Numbered from the stretch's first letter, positions 46,401-58,259 are shown. The stretch is DNA of 64,000 bases from Taxillus chinensis (GCA_023512835.1 CM042085.1:45432189-45496188), one strand, 5' to 3'. Notes: generated by a model not told the origin, from the sequence alone. Numbers and translations are program-made.

Positions 46401-47199
46401 GCCTAAAATGCTAGGAAGAGGAAGATAACAGCCAAACAATCCGCAATTCCGATTCAACAGTGCAAATCCAATCAGCTTTATGAGTGAGAGTTATAGGGCG
46501 GAACATCCGAGACAAATCAGAGAGGCATTACTTAATAATAAGCATTCTCTCGCCCTGTAGTCATGCCTTTTGCTGAAACAGGGGGCCTTACTTAAGATTT
46601 AATGAAGTATTCTCTCCCCCTGAGATCTGCGAATCATTTTGATGCGATCTTCTCGAGGATGACTCCCCCTCAGATAGACAGCCAGGAAAGAGGTCATGAA
46701 GTATGAATCCGAGGGTTTTACCTTAATAATAGAGAAAGCAATTTCTCCCCCGTTGACTTTTAGAGTCTGTCAAGACCTTTCCTGTTTAACATGAATCTTG
46801 AGAAACTGCTGTCTATCCTTGATTTACTTCACTCAAGTAGCTGATCGGCAGACAGTGAATTTCCACTTTCAATCCGAGCTATCCCAAATCATTCCTCAAC
46901 CATGCATCTTAGATATTTGAGTCAGTCATTAAATCATAAGACATATGATGGAAGATGGAGTTGAATTGAACTCATGACATTAGAATAGGATTTGTGTCAT
47001 ATAAATTTAATTATGTTTACTTGATTCACTATTAGTCCGGATAGGCAAGCATCCTCCCAAATGAACTTAGCGAGACATATCAGAGCATTTACACAATTAA
47101 AGTAAGATAGTTAAACATGAAGTTCAGTGTCTATCACTAACCATGAAGTACAACAATGCATGTTCTGAAAATAACTACTGATGGATAACAGGTGAGAAG
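46400..47199. other. Non-coding junction between Athila-B LTR and Copia-A
   Basis: No coding frame was recognised. Several CTCCCCC-type motifs (about 46610-46750) resemble the sequence just upstream of copia polypurine tracts, so this is probably the 3' non-coding region of Copia-A. No LTR matching 52935-54294 is found to its left. Confidence 0.45.
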
Positions 47200-48762
47200 C
47201 TATGGAGAAAAGTCAAGCATACCTAATTTGAGAAGAAGTTTAGAAAATCTTACATCAGGTAGGGGCTTTGTAAGTATATCCGCCAGTTGATCTTCAGTAG
47301 CGACATGTTCCAGGGATATGTGCTTTTTAAGAACATGATCGCGAATGAAATGATTCCTGACCTCAATATGTTTTGTCTTTGGATGCATGACGGGATTATT
47401 GCTGATAGCAATAGCACTGGTATTGTCACAGTAGAGTGGAACAGATGTCATGTTGAAGCCGTAGTTAGTAAGTTGACTTTGCATCCAGAGAAGCTGTGTG
47501 CAGCAACTCCCAGCAGCTATATACTCCGCTTCAGCAGTAGATGTTGATACGGAATTCTGCTTCTTACTGAACCAAGAGATCAATCTGTTTCCAAGGAATT
47601 GGCATGTACCACTGGTGCTTTTCCTCTCTATGCGACACCCGGCAAAATCAGCATCAGAATATCCGGATAAAGGGAAGTTGGACTCTTTTGGGTACCAGAG
47701 TCCCAAATTAAATGTCCCTTTGAGATACCTTAATATCCGTTTTACGTGAAGCATATGTGACTCTTTAGGATTCGCCTGATATCTTGCGCAGATGCAAGTT
47801 GCAAACATTATGTCCGGGTGACTTGCTGTAAGATACATCAAGGATCCAATCATCCCTCTGTACTCAATCACATTCACTGATTTGCCATCAACATCTGGGT
47901 CTAACTTGGCACTAACTGGCATTAGAGTTTTGACAGGAGATGAACCTTCCATACCAAACTTCTTGATTAAGTCATGAGTGTACTTAGCTTGGTTGATGAA
48001 GATCCCTTCCTTTAGTTGTTTGACCTCGATCCCAAGGAAGTAGGACAGTTCTCCCATCATACTCATCTCAAACTTGCCAGTCATCAACTTGGCAAACTCA
48101 TCACAAAGTTTTGGATTAGTTGATCCAAAAATGATATCATTCACGTAGATCTGTACGACCAGAGTATGTGTCTTCTATTTCCGTAAGAATAGCGTGGTGT
48201 CAATCTTTCCTTTTTGGAAGTTGTGAGCGAGTAAGAATTCTGAAAGTGTGTCGTACCAGGCTCTTGGAGCTTGCTTCAATCCATACAAGGCTTTCCTTAG
48301 TTTGTAGACCTGATGTCTAGCCTTTGGTTCAATGAAGCCTGGAGGTTGTTTAACATATACCGCCTCTTGAAGATCTCCATTTAGAAATGCACTGTTGACA
48401 TCCATTTGATAAACTTTGAAGTTTTCGTGGGAAGCGTATGCCAAGAACATTCTGATTGCCTCAAGTCGGGCTACTGGAGCAAAAGTTTCGTCATAGTCTA
48501 TTCCTTCTTCTTCACGATAACCCTTGGCTACTAGTCGGGCTTTGTTCCGGATTAGGATTCCGTCCGTATCAAGTTTGTTCCGGAACACCCATTTAACTCC
48601 AATGACTTGTTGAGACTTTGGCCTTGGTACAAGAGTCCACACATCATTCCTTTTGAACTGATTTAACTCTTCCTGCATGGCGTCTATCCAATTTGAATCT
48701 TGAAGAGCTTCTTCCACTACTTTTGGCTCTATCTGCGACAAAAAGCAAGAGTAGAGGCACAT
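47200..48762 (-). pseudogene. pol: Copia-A reverse transcriptase and RNase H
   Basis: The first part (48762-48175) has [52 protein letters not shown] and [15 protein letters not shown] stop at 48175 precedes the catalytic box, which reads IYVNDIIFGS. The first Asp of the usual YVDD is Asn (GAT to AAT), which would be expected to abolish activity. The RNase H part contains SGYSDADFAG, STAEAEYIAA, LYCDNTSAI and HIEVRNHFIRD, and ends at 47200 with LADILTKPLP. Confidence 0.92.
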
Positions 48763-48906
48763 GTTGGAGGTGGCTGCTCTTGTTCTAAAACCAACAGTAG
48801 GATCACCAATTACTTGTTCTTGAGGGTGGCTTTGAGTCCACCTATAGTTTTGTGCAAGTGGTGGTGAATACTCAATGATTTGAAGCTCTGTCAGATTAGG
48901 TGGTCC

Positions 48907-50116
48907 TTAGTCGTCCACTGATTGAGTTTCTTCCGGGCCAGCATTATTCGAATTTACAGGTTCTGGAGTATTTTGAGGTTCTCCATTACTGTTCATTTCC
49001 GTATTAACTGGTCCGGATGGACTGGAAGGTACTCCGATATTTTGAATATCCGAAGGAATATATCCGGAGTTATGTGGAAGTCCCGAGTCCGATTCATCCG
49101 TAGCATCATCTTCATCATTTCTTCGTTCTTCATTGGTGCCACATGATTGGTCAGTAGAAGTGACAGGAACATTCATAAACTTTGAGTAGTCAATGTTGTC
49201 ATCTTGATCCTGCACATTAGAACTTGAAGAACCAACTTTTGACCAATCCGTGTTAGCTTCATCAAAAGTCACATGGATAGATTCTTCAACTTTGAAAAGT
49301 TTTCTATTGAAAATTCGATAAGCCTTGCTATGTAATGAGTATCCAACAAATATCCCATCATCGGATTTTGGTTCAAATTTATTCCGGGATTCTTTTCCAT
49401 TGTTCAGTACGTAGCAAGTACACCCAAAGGTCCTGAAATGTGAAATAGAAGGCTTTCGGCCTTTCCACATCTCGTAGGGTGTTTTCATGGTTAATTTATT
49501 TATAAGAGTCCTGTTCTGAACATAGCAGCGAGTAGACCGCTTCAGCCTATAGAGCGAGAGGAAGCTTTGCCCCTGCTAACATTGATCTGCCAGCCTTGAC
49601 TAAAGTGCGATTCTTGCGCTCAGCTACCCCATTTTGTTGTGGAGTTCTGGGCGCAGAGAAGTCGTGCTGAATGCCCTGTTTAGAACAATATGACCTCATA
49701 TCTGAGAAATCAAATTCTGTACCATGATCACTCCTGATGCATTTAATGCTCAGTCCTTGTGAATTGCTTATCCAGTTGAAGAGATCGACAAGGTGTTCAA
49801 AGGTTTGATCCTTAGATTTCAGGAACATCACCCATGTGTATCTGGTGAAGTCATCGATAACCACGAGAGTGTATCTCGCACCAGCAAGTGAAGAGACAGA
49901 AATGGGACCACAAAGGTCCATGTGAAGAAGTTGTAAAGGAGCAGTTATTGAATTAACTGTTTTGCTCTTAAAACTATATTTGGTCTGTTTGCCAAGTTGG
50001 CATTCTCGACAGAGAGTGTCTCTGGAGTATTTGTGTTTAGGCAAACCAGTGACCAAATCAAGCGACACTAATTTAGACAAGGTCTTAAAATTTAAATGTG
50101 CGCAACGCTTGTGCAA
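48907..50116 (-). pseudogene. pol: Copia-A integrase (broken)
   Basis: The zinc finger ends in CRECQLGKQTKYSFKSK. The core contains the catalytic Asp in LLHMDLCGP, Asp in CIRSDHGTEF and Glu in NGVAERKNR. A frameshift near 49490-49550 separates the core from the C-terminal GKRF-like region (PYEMWKGRKPSISHFRTFGC, DDGIFVGYSLHSKAYRIFN) and an acidic linker to RT. Confidence 0.88.
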
Positions 50117-50178
50117 TAGCTAACTATCTTCATGTGATGCTGTAGTGAGGAAGCATACAGGGTCAGAAGAATTGTTTC

Positions 50179-50844
50179 TCAAGACCACAGAATATATGTC
50201 CCCATCTCTTGATCCGGATAACTTAATATCTCTGGATAAGTTATCTCTAACTGTGCAGGTGTTTGACAAAAAGGAAACCGTGAATCCTTTGTCACATAAA
50301 TTACTGACACTAGCAGATTATGCTTCAAACCTTCGACTAATGCAACCTTAGTAATTGATACACAGCCGTTGGTTAAAGTTCCATACCCCACAGTCTTACC
50401 TTTACTGTTGTCACCATATGTTACGGATGGGCCTCGTTTGTCAGTAACATCCACGAGCAAAGTCTTATCACCCGTCATATGTCCGGAGCATCCGCTATCG
50501 AGTATCCACTTGCTTTGATTGATCTTTGACTTCAAGTGAGATGGCAGTGAATTCCATAGATGCTCCTGCAAGACAACAGATTACATTTTTGGTGCCCAAA
50601 CTTGTTTTGCGCGGTCAGGAGAAGCAACAACAGTGTCAACTATTCCGGATTTTATGTTGCTAGGAAATTCAACTTTCCAAGTTGACTTAGCTTTTTCCGT
50701 CTTAGTTGCTTTTTCAACTTGGGTTTTCTTAGGTGAAATACTCCGAGGAGTTTTAGATTTAGCTTTCGAGAAGAACCCTTTTTGGATTTTTATTGATTGA
50801 AGAGTGATTACATAACCAGTCATCAGATAGACTCCAACACTCAT
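50179..50844 (-). pseudogene. pro: Copia-A gag C-terminus and aspartic protease
   Basis: A lysine-rich segment (50844-50581) is followed, after a stop, by the copia protease motif WILDSGCSGHMTGD (about 50485-50525) and by VEGLKHNLLVS. The frame differs from that of upstream gag, so there is a shift near 50760-50840. Confidence 0.85.
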
Positions 50845-52873
50845 AGTGATAATGACCTATTTCGCGACATATCGAACAGACACTGTGATGAGGAGTTACA
50901 ACAGGGGATACAGGTTTCTTAGGTTTTACAGGTTTTCTACTCTGTTCCCTATGGCCTAATCCTTTGCGAACGGGTGACGCGCTCTTGGCCCTGGATGCGT
51001 CAGCCTTAGCCTTTCCTTTGTTTATGGGTGCTGCAGTTTCGGCTTTAACTGCAGCAGGCTTCCCGTCATCGTTTGGTATGGGTGCTACTACTTCGGGATT
51101 AGTAGTAACAGCCTTTATTTCACAATCATAAACTATGGTGCCACCTGAAACAAAACCATCCAACGGTTTAGATGTACTTACAGGATATAGGTTGGTTAGT
51201 TTTGGAGTGTAGTCCGGAGGGCACTCAGTAGCTGGAGCAGTGGAAGTGGATTCGGATCCTTGGCCAAGTTTGACTCGGATATTGTCAGGATCAGTTCTAA
51301 ATGTAGAGGCCATTTCTCCGGATTTTAGCCATTTACGATTTATTTCCTTTTCCTTCTCAAGTTCAATCTCGAGTTATTTAAGATTTACATTCATGCCTGT
51401 GAGGCTGGTATTCAGCAGGTGATTCTTAGCTCTTAGGTCGTGATACCAAACCTCCCTGCTTCGGTAGTCAGCTATGTCCTTTTCAAGTTTAGAAACAGTA
51501 AGTTCTAGGCGCTTAGTCTGACCACTCATATTTTGATACATTTGAGTAATTATTAATCTCTCATTCTTTTCATCATCACGTTCCTTAGTAAGAGATTCTA
51601 GTTTACTCAAGAGCTCAAAGATAGAAGGTACCTCAGTGTTTGCCATGAGGCAGACGTTCGCCTTTTCCATTGGTTCGTCGTCTGAAGATTCCTCTTCTTC
51701 TTCCGAGCCACTGTTGTATTTTGAGACGAACGCCTTCCTCTTCATTTTGCTGTTGTCTGAGGTGGAGCGTCGGGGTTTAACCTTGTCATCCTTGTCGGCC
51801 ATCTTGGGTTTGGATCTACAGTCCTTGGCCCAATGACCAGGTATCCCGCAGTTGTAGCAGTCTTGGGATGTCGACTCCGACCGCTCCTTCCTTCTCGAGG
51901 ATGAGGAAGAGCCTCTTCTGAATCCTTTTCTGCTTTTCCACAGGAATCGTGTGAAGGATTTCACTAGAAGTGTTATTTCTTCTTCCATGTCCGAGTCAGA
52001 GTTTTCTGACTCTTCCGTATCATCCTCCGTCAGCATGCTTGGTCCAGCCGTAGCCTTAAGAGCTACCCCCTTTTCTTTCCGAGCTATCTTCTCGTCTCGG
52101 TCAGCGTATTTGAATCTGACCTCATGAGTGCGTAGCTCTCCATATAGCTCTTCAAGGGGAGCATACTGCCAGTTGTCTTTGGATTGCATCTGGAGCTGCT
52201 TGGAGTAATAGCGATCCGGCATGGAACGAAAGAACTTGTCATTTATTTGGAACTGAGTGTAGTGCTCGTTGACAGTTTTCAATTCCAGGATAAGCTTGCC
52301 GAATCGCCGATAGATGCTCTCTAGGGATTCGCCAGGTTTATGGTTGAAGCTCTCAAAATTCCGTCTGAGAGCGCAAATGACGTTCTGCATCTGGGACTGA
52401 CTTCCTTCATATAGAATAGTCAATTTGTCCCACACAGCTTTTGCTGTCGTGCAGCCCTGGACGTCCGTGAAAGCCTCTGAATCCAAGGAGGATGTCACGT
52501 AAGCTAGAGCCTTTTCACTGGCATATTGCCAGGCTCTTTCATCGTGAGTGAGTTCAGCATCAGTCTTTGGTCTCCTGACCCCATTTTCCCCGATGGTCAT
52601 CGGAATGGGAAGCTCCTGATGAAGACACAGCCACATTAGATGATCATGACAGGTCATGAACATCTTCATGCGAGCTTTCCACTAGGAGAAAAGCTCTGGT
52701 GTGAACTTGGGCGGTTTGCTTAAAGTGTAGCCTGAACTCCATGGTTGAGGAGTAGCGGCAGCAGCAGGTTGAGGTGGATCAACATTTTCACTGCTGCTAC
52801 GGTTGGGAAGGGGCTCTTGAGCTACCCCGGAGTTGAGGCGGGTATTGAATAGCATGCTGCTTTCTTCGGCCAT
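50759..52873 (-). pseudogene. gag: Copia-A gag (stops at 52682 and 51374)
   Basis: From ATG 52873 one frame runs to 50759 with two in-frame stops. It contains PPKFTPELFS, MFMTCHDHLMWLCL, DVQGCTTAKAVWDKLTILYEG, ESLESIYRRFGKLILELKT and a CCHC knuckle, CYNCGIPGHWAKDC (about 51840-51880). An E/S-rich region and a coiled coil (51400-51640) follow, then a second knuckle CSICREIGHYHYEC (about 50835-50880). The pattern is that of SIRE-type Gag, which binds element RNA. Confidence 0.88.
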
Positions 52874-52920
52874 TGTTAAGTTGAGAGGGACTTAGGGATC
52901 TCTATGAGCAGGTAGAACTT

Positions 52921-52932
52921 GCTCTGATACCA
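52921..52932 (-). promoter_or_regulatory. Copia-A primer-binding site (tRNA-iMet)
   Basis: The minus strand reads TGGTATCAGAGC two bases after the 5' LTR end, complementary to the plant initiator tRNA-Met. Confidence 0.88.
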
Positions 52933-52934
52933 CT

Positions 52935-54294
52935 TGTTGGTCCCGGAGAGCCTAAAGGGGGGGGGGGTGAATAGGCTCTTTGAAAATTCTTTCTCTCTCT
53001 TAATGGCTTAGACACTCACTCTGGTTAAACGGATAAAATCAGTGCAGAAGATTAACCAGGTAGTGGAAGTATGTTGCTTTATTATCTGAAGATAATTACA
53101 ACAAGGCAGAACAACGTTTTAGCTGATTACAACACAACACTCTATTATGGTTACACACACTTGGCAGTAAATCTCTGTGTTTGGCTCTTTTCAAGATATA
53201 CGCTTATGAATGTATAAGTACAAGTAAGCACGCGCCTTTTTTATTTACATTGCTTCAGGCATATATATAGACACCCTAGAAATCTATCTTGGAACTGCAT
53301 TTTCCGAGCAGTGTGAAGCATTGAAGTTCTTCATCGGAAAATGCTGAAGCTTTAACTGCTGCGGATGTGGAGCTCGAAATATTGGAAGCATAAGTTGTAA
53401 TGAATTCTTTGCTTGATTCCAATTGCATTTGAGACCGCGTCCACATCTCCGCGTGATCCATGTGTAAGGTAATTTAGGTCTACAACGGGTTTGTCTTACA
53501 TCGGGACGAAGCGAACTGATTGTAACTAATACGGCTCGGAAATGATGAAGCAGCGTCTTCTTAGTCCGTCATAAGGTTCCTTACTCCGTATCAGCGAAGC
53601 TCGGATCCTTAGTCCGTGTAAGTGGTTGCTTACTCCGTGTGAATGAAGTCCTGGAATCCTTGTTCCGTGTCAGCGCTTTCTTACTCCGCATGAGTAGCGG
53701 TTCGGAGAGCTTACTCCGCATCAGCTCTTCCTTACTCCGCATGAGTAGTGGTCCAGAGAGCTTACTCCGCATCAGCGCTTCCTTACTCCGCATGAGTAAT
53801 GGTTCGGATTCCTTATTCCGCATTTGATGTCCTTACTCCGCAACAATTGTCCTTACTCTGCTCGAATGACAGACTCGGATTTCTTCGTCCGTGTCTTCTT
53901 TTTCTTAGTCCGGTTGGAGTGACAACTTCGATTCTTTCTCTCTCACAAGTCCCTTTTACTCTGTGCAAGATGTAGACTCAGGAATTTACTCCGTATTAAT
54001 TGACATAATCTTGTTGAGTGTTAGACACGGCTTCCTAGTCATTTTGTCAAGTGTGTAATCAGCACGAAGGGTCCTTACTCTGAATGATGACTTGGTTATA
54101 TACCAAGTGAATAACGACACTCATCATGATCCGGATCAGGATTATGTATTCTGTCCTTAGCTTTGTCCTCACATGAGTAGGTCCAGATTTAGAGTTAACT
54201 CATCTGCACAGACTTAATGGTAAACATGAAACATCTCGAGTCAAATTACATAGGGTTTGTTCCGCATTATCCAAATTCTCGGTTTGATCCAACA
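52935..54294 (-). repeat. Copia-A 5' LTR with ACTCCGCATGAG-type minisatellite
   Basis: In plus-strand reading it starts TGTTGGTCCCGGAG and ends TTTGATCCAACA. A TATA-like run lies at 53261-53270. Between about 53570 and 53990 a degenerate repeat CTTACTCCGYATSAG is present in many copies, which creates a repetitive spurious open frame. The LTR is related to 54390-55675, although the two belong to different insertions. Confidence 0.9.
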
Positions 54295-54389
54295 TAATGG
54301 AACTAGTGGTGAGTCCAACACTACTCTAGCAGGGGCTACGTTCCTCTGTTGTAGCTCTGGGCATTTACTCTTACTAACTCTAACCTTAT
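54295..54389. other. 95-bp segment between two copia LTRs
   Basis: Unidentified sequence separating Copia-A from Copia-B. It probably belongs to the older insertion site. Confidence 0.4.
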
Positions 54390-55675
54390 TGATGGTCCCT
54401 TGGAGCCTAGAGGGGGGTGAATAGGCTCTTATCTAAACTCTTTTTATCTCTTAAGGCACTACACTAATCTAGTCAAGTGATAGAATCACTACGGAAGATA
54501 ACCAGATAGTGGAAGTATTTTGTTTTATTATCAAGAGATAAATACAACAAAATAGAAGCAAGACTCTCTTACACTCTGTTTACAAAGGGATTCACACACT
54601 AGCCTAGATTATTTCTTTGAGCTCTTGTGCATACACAGGTTATTCAGGCTTGTTCGCACACGTACACACTTTTACAAATATACAAGTATGAATATTTATA
54701 CAAACATTCCTAAGAGACAACCTTGGAACTTGTAGTTCCGGAATGCGTTCAGCACTAACTATTCCTCGGTAATCTCTCTGTCTTGACTGCTGCGGTTTGT
54801 GGAGCTCAAGGTCTTGGGTTTGAAGAGTATAAGTGCATTTGTGAGTTCCCAAATACAATTGAGGTTGTGTCCACATATCCGGATGATCCACGTGTAAGAT
54901 TCTTCAGGTTCTCAATAAGTTTGTCTTACATCGGGACGCCACGAGCTGATAACTTTAAATGCGGTGAGTTGAAGTAGTATCTTCTTGGTCCGGTGTAATT
55001 TTCCTTACTCCGTTGCTAATGAAGCTCGGAACCTTACTCCGTGTCAGTGGTTGCTTACTCCGTATTTGTTTAGTACTGGAATCCTTAGTCCGTGTCAGCG
55101 CTTCCTTACTCCGCATGTAAATTGCTTACTCCGTATGTAAGTTCCTTACTCCGTATGTAAGTTCCTTACTTCGTATGTAAATTCCTTACTCCGTATGTAA
55201 GTTCCTTACTCCGGGCGAGTCTAAGGGTTCGGAATGCTTACTCTGTATTAGCGCTTCCTTACTCCGTATGAGTAAAGTTGTCCGGATTTCTTACTCCGCA
55301 TCTAGTTTCCTTACTCAGTGCGAATAAAGACTCGGGTCCTTATTCCGCATTAATACTTCCTTACTCCGTATCAGTTTGATTTAGTCCGTTTGAGGCACTA
55401 GGAACATATTCCGCAATCCGTAGCTTTTAAGTTCTTAGTCCATACGAATGTTCCTTATTCCGTATGTATTGATGACTTGGTTATTTACCAAGTGTTTGAC
55501 GACACTCACTCTTGTCCGGATCAGGATTATGTATCCTGTCCTTAGCTTTGCTCTCACGAGTGCATCTCCGGATTAATAACATATCTTCTGCAATGATCAA
55601 ATAAACACAAAAGATCTCAGATCAAATTACATAAGGCTTTATCAGCATTATCCAAATTCTGGGTTTGATCCAACA
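54390..55675 (-). repeat. Copia-B 3' LTR
   Basis: In plus-strand reading it starts TGATGGTCCCTTGGAGCC (the Copia-A copy has TGTTGG) and ends TTTGATCCAACA. It is directly followed by ATCTCCCCCAAT, the complement of a polypurine tract, so it is the 3' LTR of an element whose body lies to the right. It has its own array of TTACTCCGTATGTAAGTTCC units (about 55005-55400). Confidence 0.87.
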
Positions 55676-55687
55676 ATCTCCCCCAAT
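55676..55687 (-). promoter_or_regulatory. Copia-B polypurine tract
   Basis: The minus-strand sequence ATTGGGGGAGAT abuts the LTR start TGTTGGATC. Confidence 0.75.
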
Positions 55688-55870
55688 TATGGATATGCCC
55701 AAACCCTTTGTAATCTGATCCTGGTAAGCGATGCAAAAAGATAACATACGAATACGCATCACAACCAATTTCATTTATCAGCAACTAAGTACAATTCAGC
55801 CTTAATACAAGATTTTCACTAAGGTACATAAGGCTTACTATACTTGAAGATCATAGTTGCTGCCTTTTCT

Positions 55871-56996
55871 CTAAGCTCCATTGTCTGCTTCATCGTATAA
55901 GTAGTGTGTTGGCTCCACGATTTGTCCACAGTCAAAAAGGACTTGATGAAGTAACGAGACAAAGGCCCCGCAGCCTATCTCCATCCCAGTTGTTGTGGCA
56001 CTTGCTTCTTGCCCCGGAATGTCGCCTTGACTTCTCGGTTGGACCCAAGGGTGTGATGCCCAACTCTTCATATAAACCAGCTTTCTTCACGACTTGATCG
56101 GCCGAGACACAGTGGTTCCCGTTGATTCTTTCTTACAAAGTGCTCCACTATCTGATGAGAATCAATGAGAATCATTTGCTTAGACTGAATCATGAAGACA
56201 GCCAACATGAAGTGTGGCGACATGATCCGGTACGGAATGAGGATAGTTGAGAGAGTTTTCCATGGCTTGCTATCCTCAGCAATTCCGTCGATGAAGGACT
56301 GAATTAGATCCACACTGGGAAGATAGCCTTCATTCTAACACGGCAGAACTTCAAACAAGTGCCCGTCCTTGTATAGAGATGGAAACAGCCTCATCTCCAT
56401 TTTAGCAGCCCTCGAGAAGTTGTCAATGTCTTCTGTAGTAAAGAGTCCTTTCTCCAAACAAAGAGTCTGAATGTCGGCAGGAGAGAAAGGGTATATTTCA
56501 GAAAGACATCTTCTCTCAGCAGAAGACGCTGCATAGGACTTCATTCCTTTGCGAACGCTTCCATCCGCATCAGAAGGGTCAAACGCCGCATATGATGGGA
56601 GGAAGGTGTCGGCTGCGGATGAGGAGGATGGAGGAGGAGCTGGAGCTGCAGTAGAGGAATTTGAATGCCCTGAAGCACTGAAGAGGCAGGCCGCTTCTCA
56701 GCCCGAGTAGATGGTTGTGGTGCAGAAGGAGCAGAAGGAGCAGACGGATCAGATGACACTCTCTCCCCCGGTTTGGCAGATCGCCGGGAAGCAATGGGAG
56801 GACGAGCCATCGTGTGCGCCAAGTCCGCGAAGGAGGTAGACAATGAATGGACGGACGAGGCGACGAGATCCATTTTCTGCGCCATGGAGGTGGAGGAGTC
56901 AGTAAGAGCGGAGAGGAGTTGGGCACCAAGTGCATCAACCTTGGCGGCGATGGCGGAAATTTGGGCGTTGTGAGCCTGGGCGTGGCGGTCCAACTG
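55871..56996 (-). pseudogene. Copia-B 3' ORF: coiled coil, Pro/Ser/Ala linker, ULP1/C48-like protease (broken)
   Basis: Read on the minus strand from the Tekay-C insertion point, the ORF shows a coiled coil (ISAIAAKVDALGAQLLSAL, SVHSLSTSFADLAHTMA), a low-complexity SAPSAPSAP linker, and, after a frameshift near 56660, a protease-like domain. Catalytic positions are His (codon 56212-56214, in SPHFMLAVF), Asp (codon 56161-56163, in MILIDSH) and VPQQLGW followed, after a further shift, by CGAFVSLL (Cys codon 55970-55972). The 17-codon His-Asp spacing equals that of the Athila-A copy. Stops occur at 56335 and 56065. It lies in the 3' position where SIRE elements carry an env-like ORF. The N-terminus and pol are not visible here. 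ULP1 assignment is by motif only. Confidence 0.68.
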
Positions 56997-57678
56997 TGTA
57001 ATGACCCGTGTGTAAGAAGTTAACCACAAACACCTTGGATGTTGGTGCACAAGTTTGAGGTAAGAGATGAGCCGAAGAGGGGACTTTTGGGAGGTGCATG
57101 TGACAAGTGGTAACGTACATTTATGCCCTAGGAAGATACTATGCATATACATGCGGTTTTAAGCTGTTTTGGCAGATTTTGGAGCTCACTTTTGGTATAG
57201 TAGATGGCCTCAAACAATTGGCGTGCAAGAACAAAAGTTGCTTAGAATGAGGTCCTCTATCTACCACAGAAATTTCAGAGCATTTGGAGCTGCACGTGAA
57301 TTCACCCATTTCACGTGCAAGCATATTTTTTTTCTTAGACCTCTACAAGATGCAAGGAGGCTTGGGGTGAAGTTTGGGTGCATTTGGAGCTGCACGCCAA
57401 TTGGGGAATTGGCGTTCAAATTGGCGTGCAAGCATGTTTTTGCATGATTACCTTAGTTTTGTCATTCTAATCATCTTTTCCCAAAGGACCATGTTGGAAT
57501 TGTGAATATTTTGGTGTGTATGGATGTGGGAAGGTCATAGCTTGTTCAATCAAAACTACGTCGTTTTGATGCTGAGATTCACTTAATCAAAACTACGTCG
57601 TTTTGATGTTGTGTTGTCTATATAAGGAGGAGAAGCCCCTCTGTTTTAGGTTTAGGGTTTGTTGCTCCACCAGCCGTC

Positions 57679-57731
<53 letters not shown>

Positions 57732-58259
57732 AAGGAGAGCTTCTGGTGGCTGCCGAAGCGTCTTGCGTGGGTGGTCGGAGTCTTGCGTGGAAGCAGGAGC
57801 AGGAGAACATACAAGGTAGGGGTTCTGTTCTTCCTAAATCCTCCTCTGTTCTAGGGTTCTAGGGTATATTATGGATTATAGCTGTTTATATATATATGTA
57901 ATCCATATAGGTGTGATCTCCTATATGGATGTTGGCCTTCAATGGCGGTTTTTGATGTATTTTGGTGTTGGATGGTGAGTGCATATCAAGTGTTCGATAA
58001 AATGCCTGTGTGAATATGCCTAGTATGTGTTTGATAATATGCCTGTGTGGCTGGGTTTGTGGGTTTGTGAATGTATGCCTGTTAAGCGTTTGGTAAAATA
58101 CCTGTGAGACTCTACATGTCAAGCGTTTGATTTTATGCCTGATTGGCTGTGCGGACCAAGTGTTTGGTATTATGCCTATGAAAGTATGTATGCTACATGT
58201 TTGGTTTAATGCCTGTGTGACCTTGTATGCTGTGTTTGTGGAACCCGGTGGCTGTGGGA
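56997..58259 (+). repeat. Tekay-C 5' LTR, first part
   Basis: This is the reverse-oriented relative of the Tekay-B LTR over its promoter half. It holds ATTTGGAGCTGCACGTG (57282-57298), two ACGT palindromes (57550-57569, about 57587-57606), a TATA box (57618-57626) and a long (GA)n run (about 57680-57722). The remainder has degenerate repeats containing TGCCTGTGTG and GTGTTTGGT. It continues at 60073 after the solo LTR. Confidence 0.87.

Larger units (their letters stand above)
46400..54294 (-). mobile_element. Copia-A: SIRE/Maximus-like Ty1/copia element, 3' truncated
   Basis: The minus-strand domain order is gag, protease, integrase, RT, RNase H, which is the copia order. A 5' LTR (52935-54294) and an adjacent tRNA-iMet primer-binding site lie at the right end. 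RT/RNase H motifs such as GELSYFLGIEVKQL and IFINQAKYTHDLIKKFGME match the SIRE/Maximus group. No 3' LTR is seen at the left end, so the element is truncated there. Confidence 0.85.

Noticed and set aside
53581..53827. Repetitive open frames (MRSKEALMRSK type) in the Copia-A LTR
   Set aside because: They are translations of the LTR minisatellite on either strand, with no other support.
56541..57152. 203-codon minus-strand frame as one gene
   Set aside because: Its first part (57152-56997) is Tekay-C LTR read in reverse and the rest is the Copia-B 3' ORF; the fusion is an accident of the insertion.
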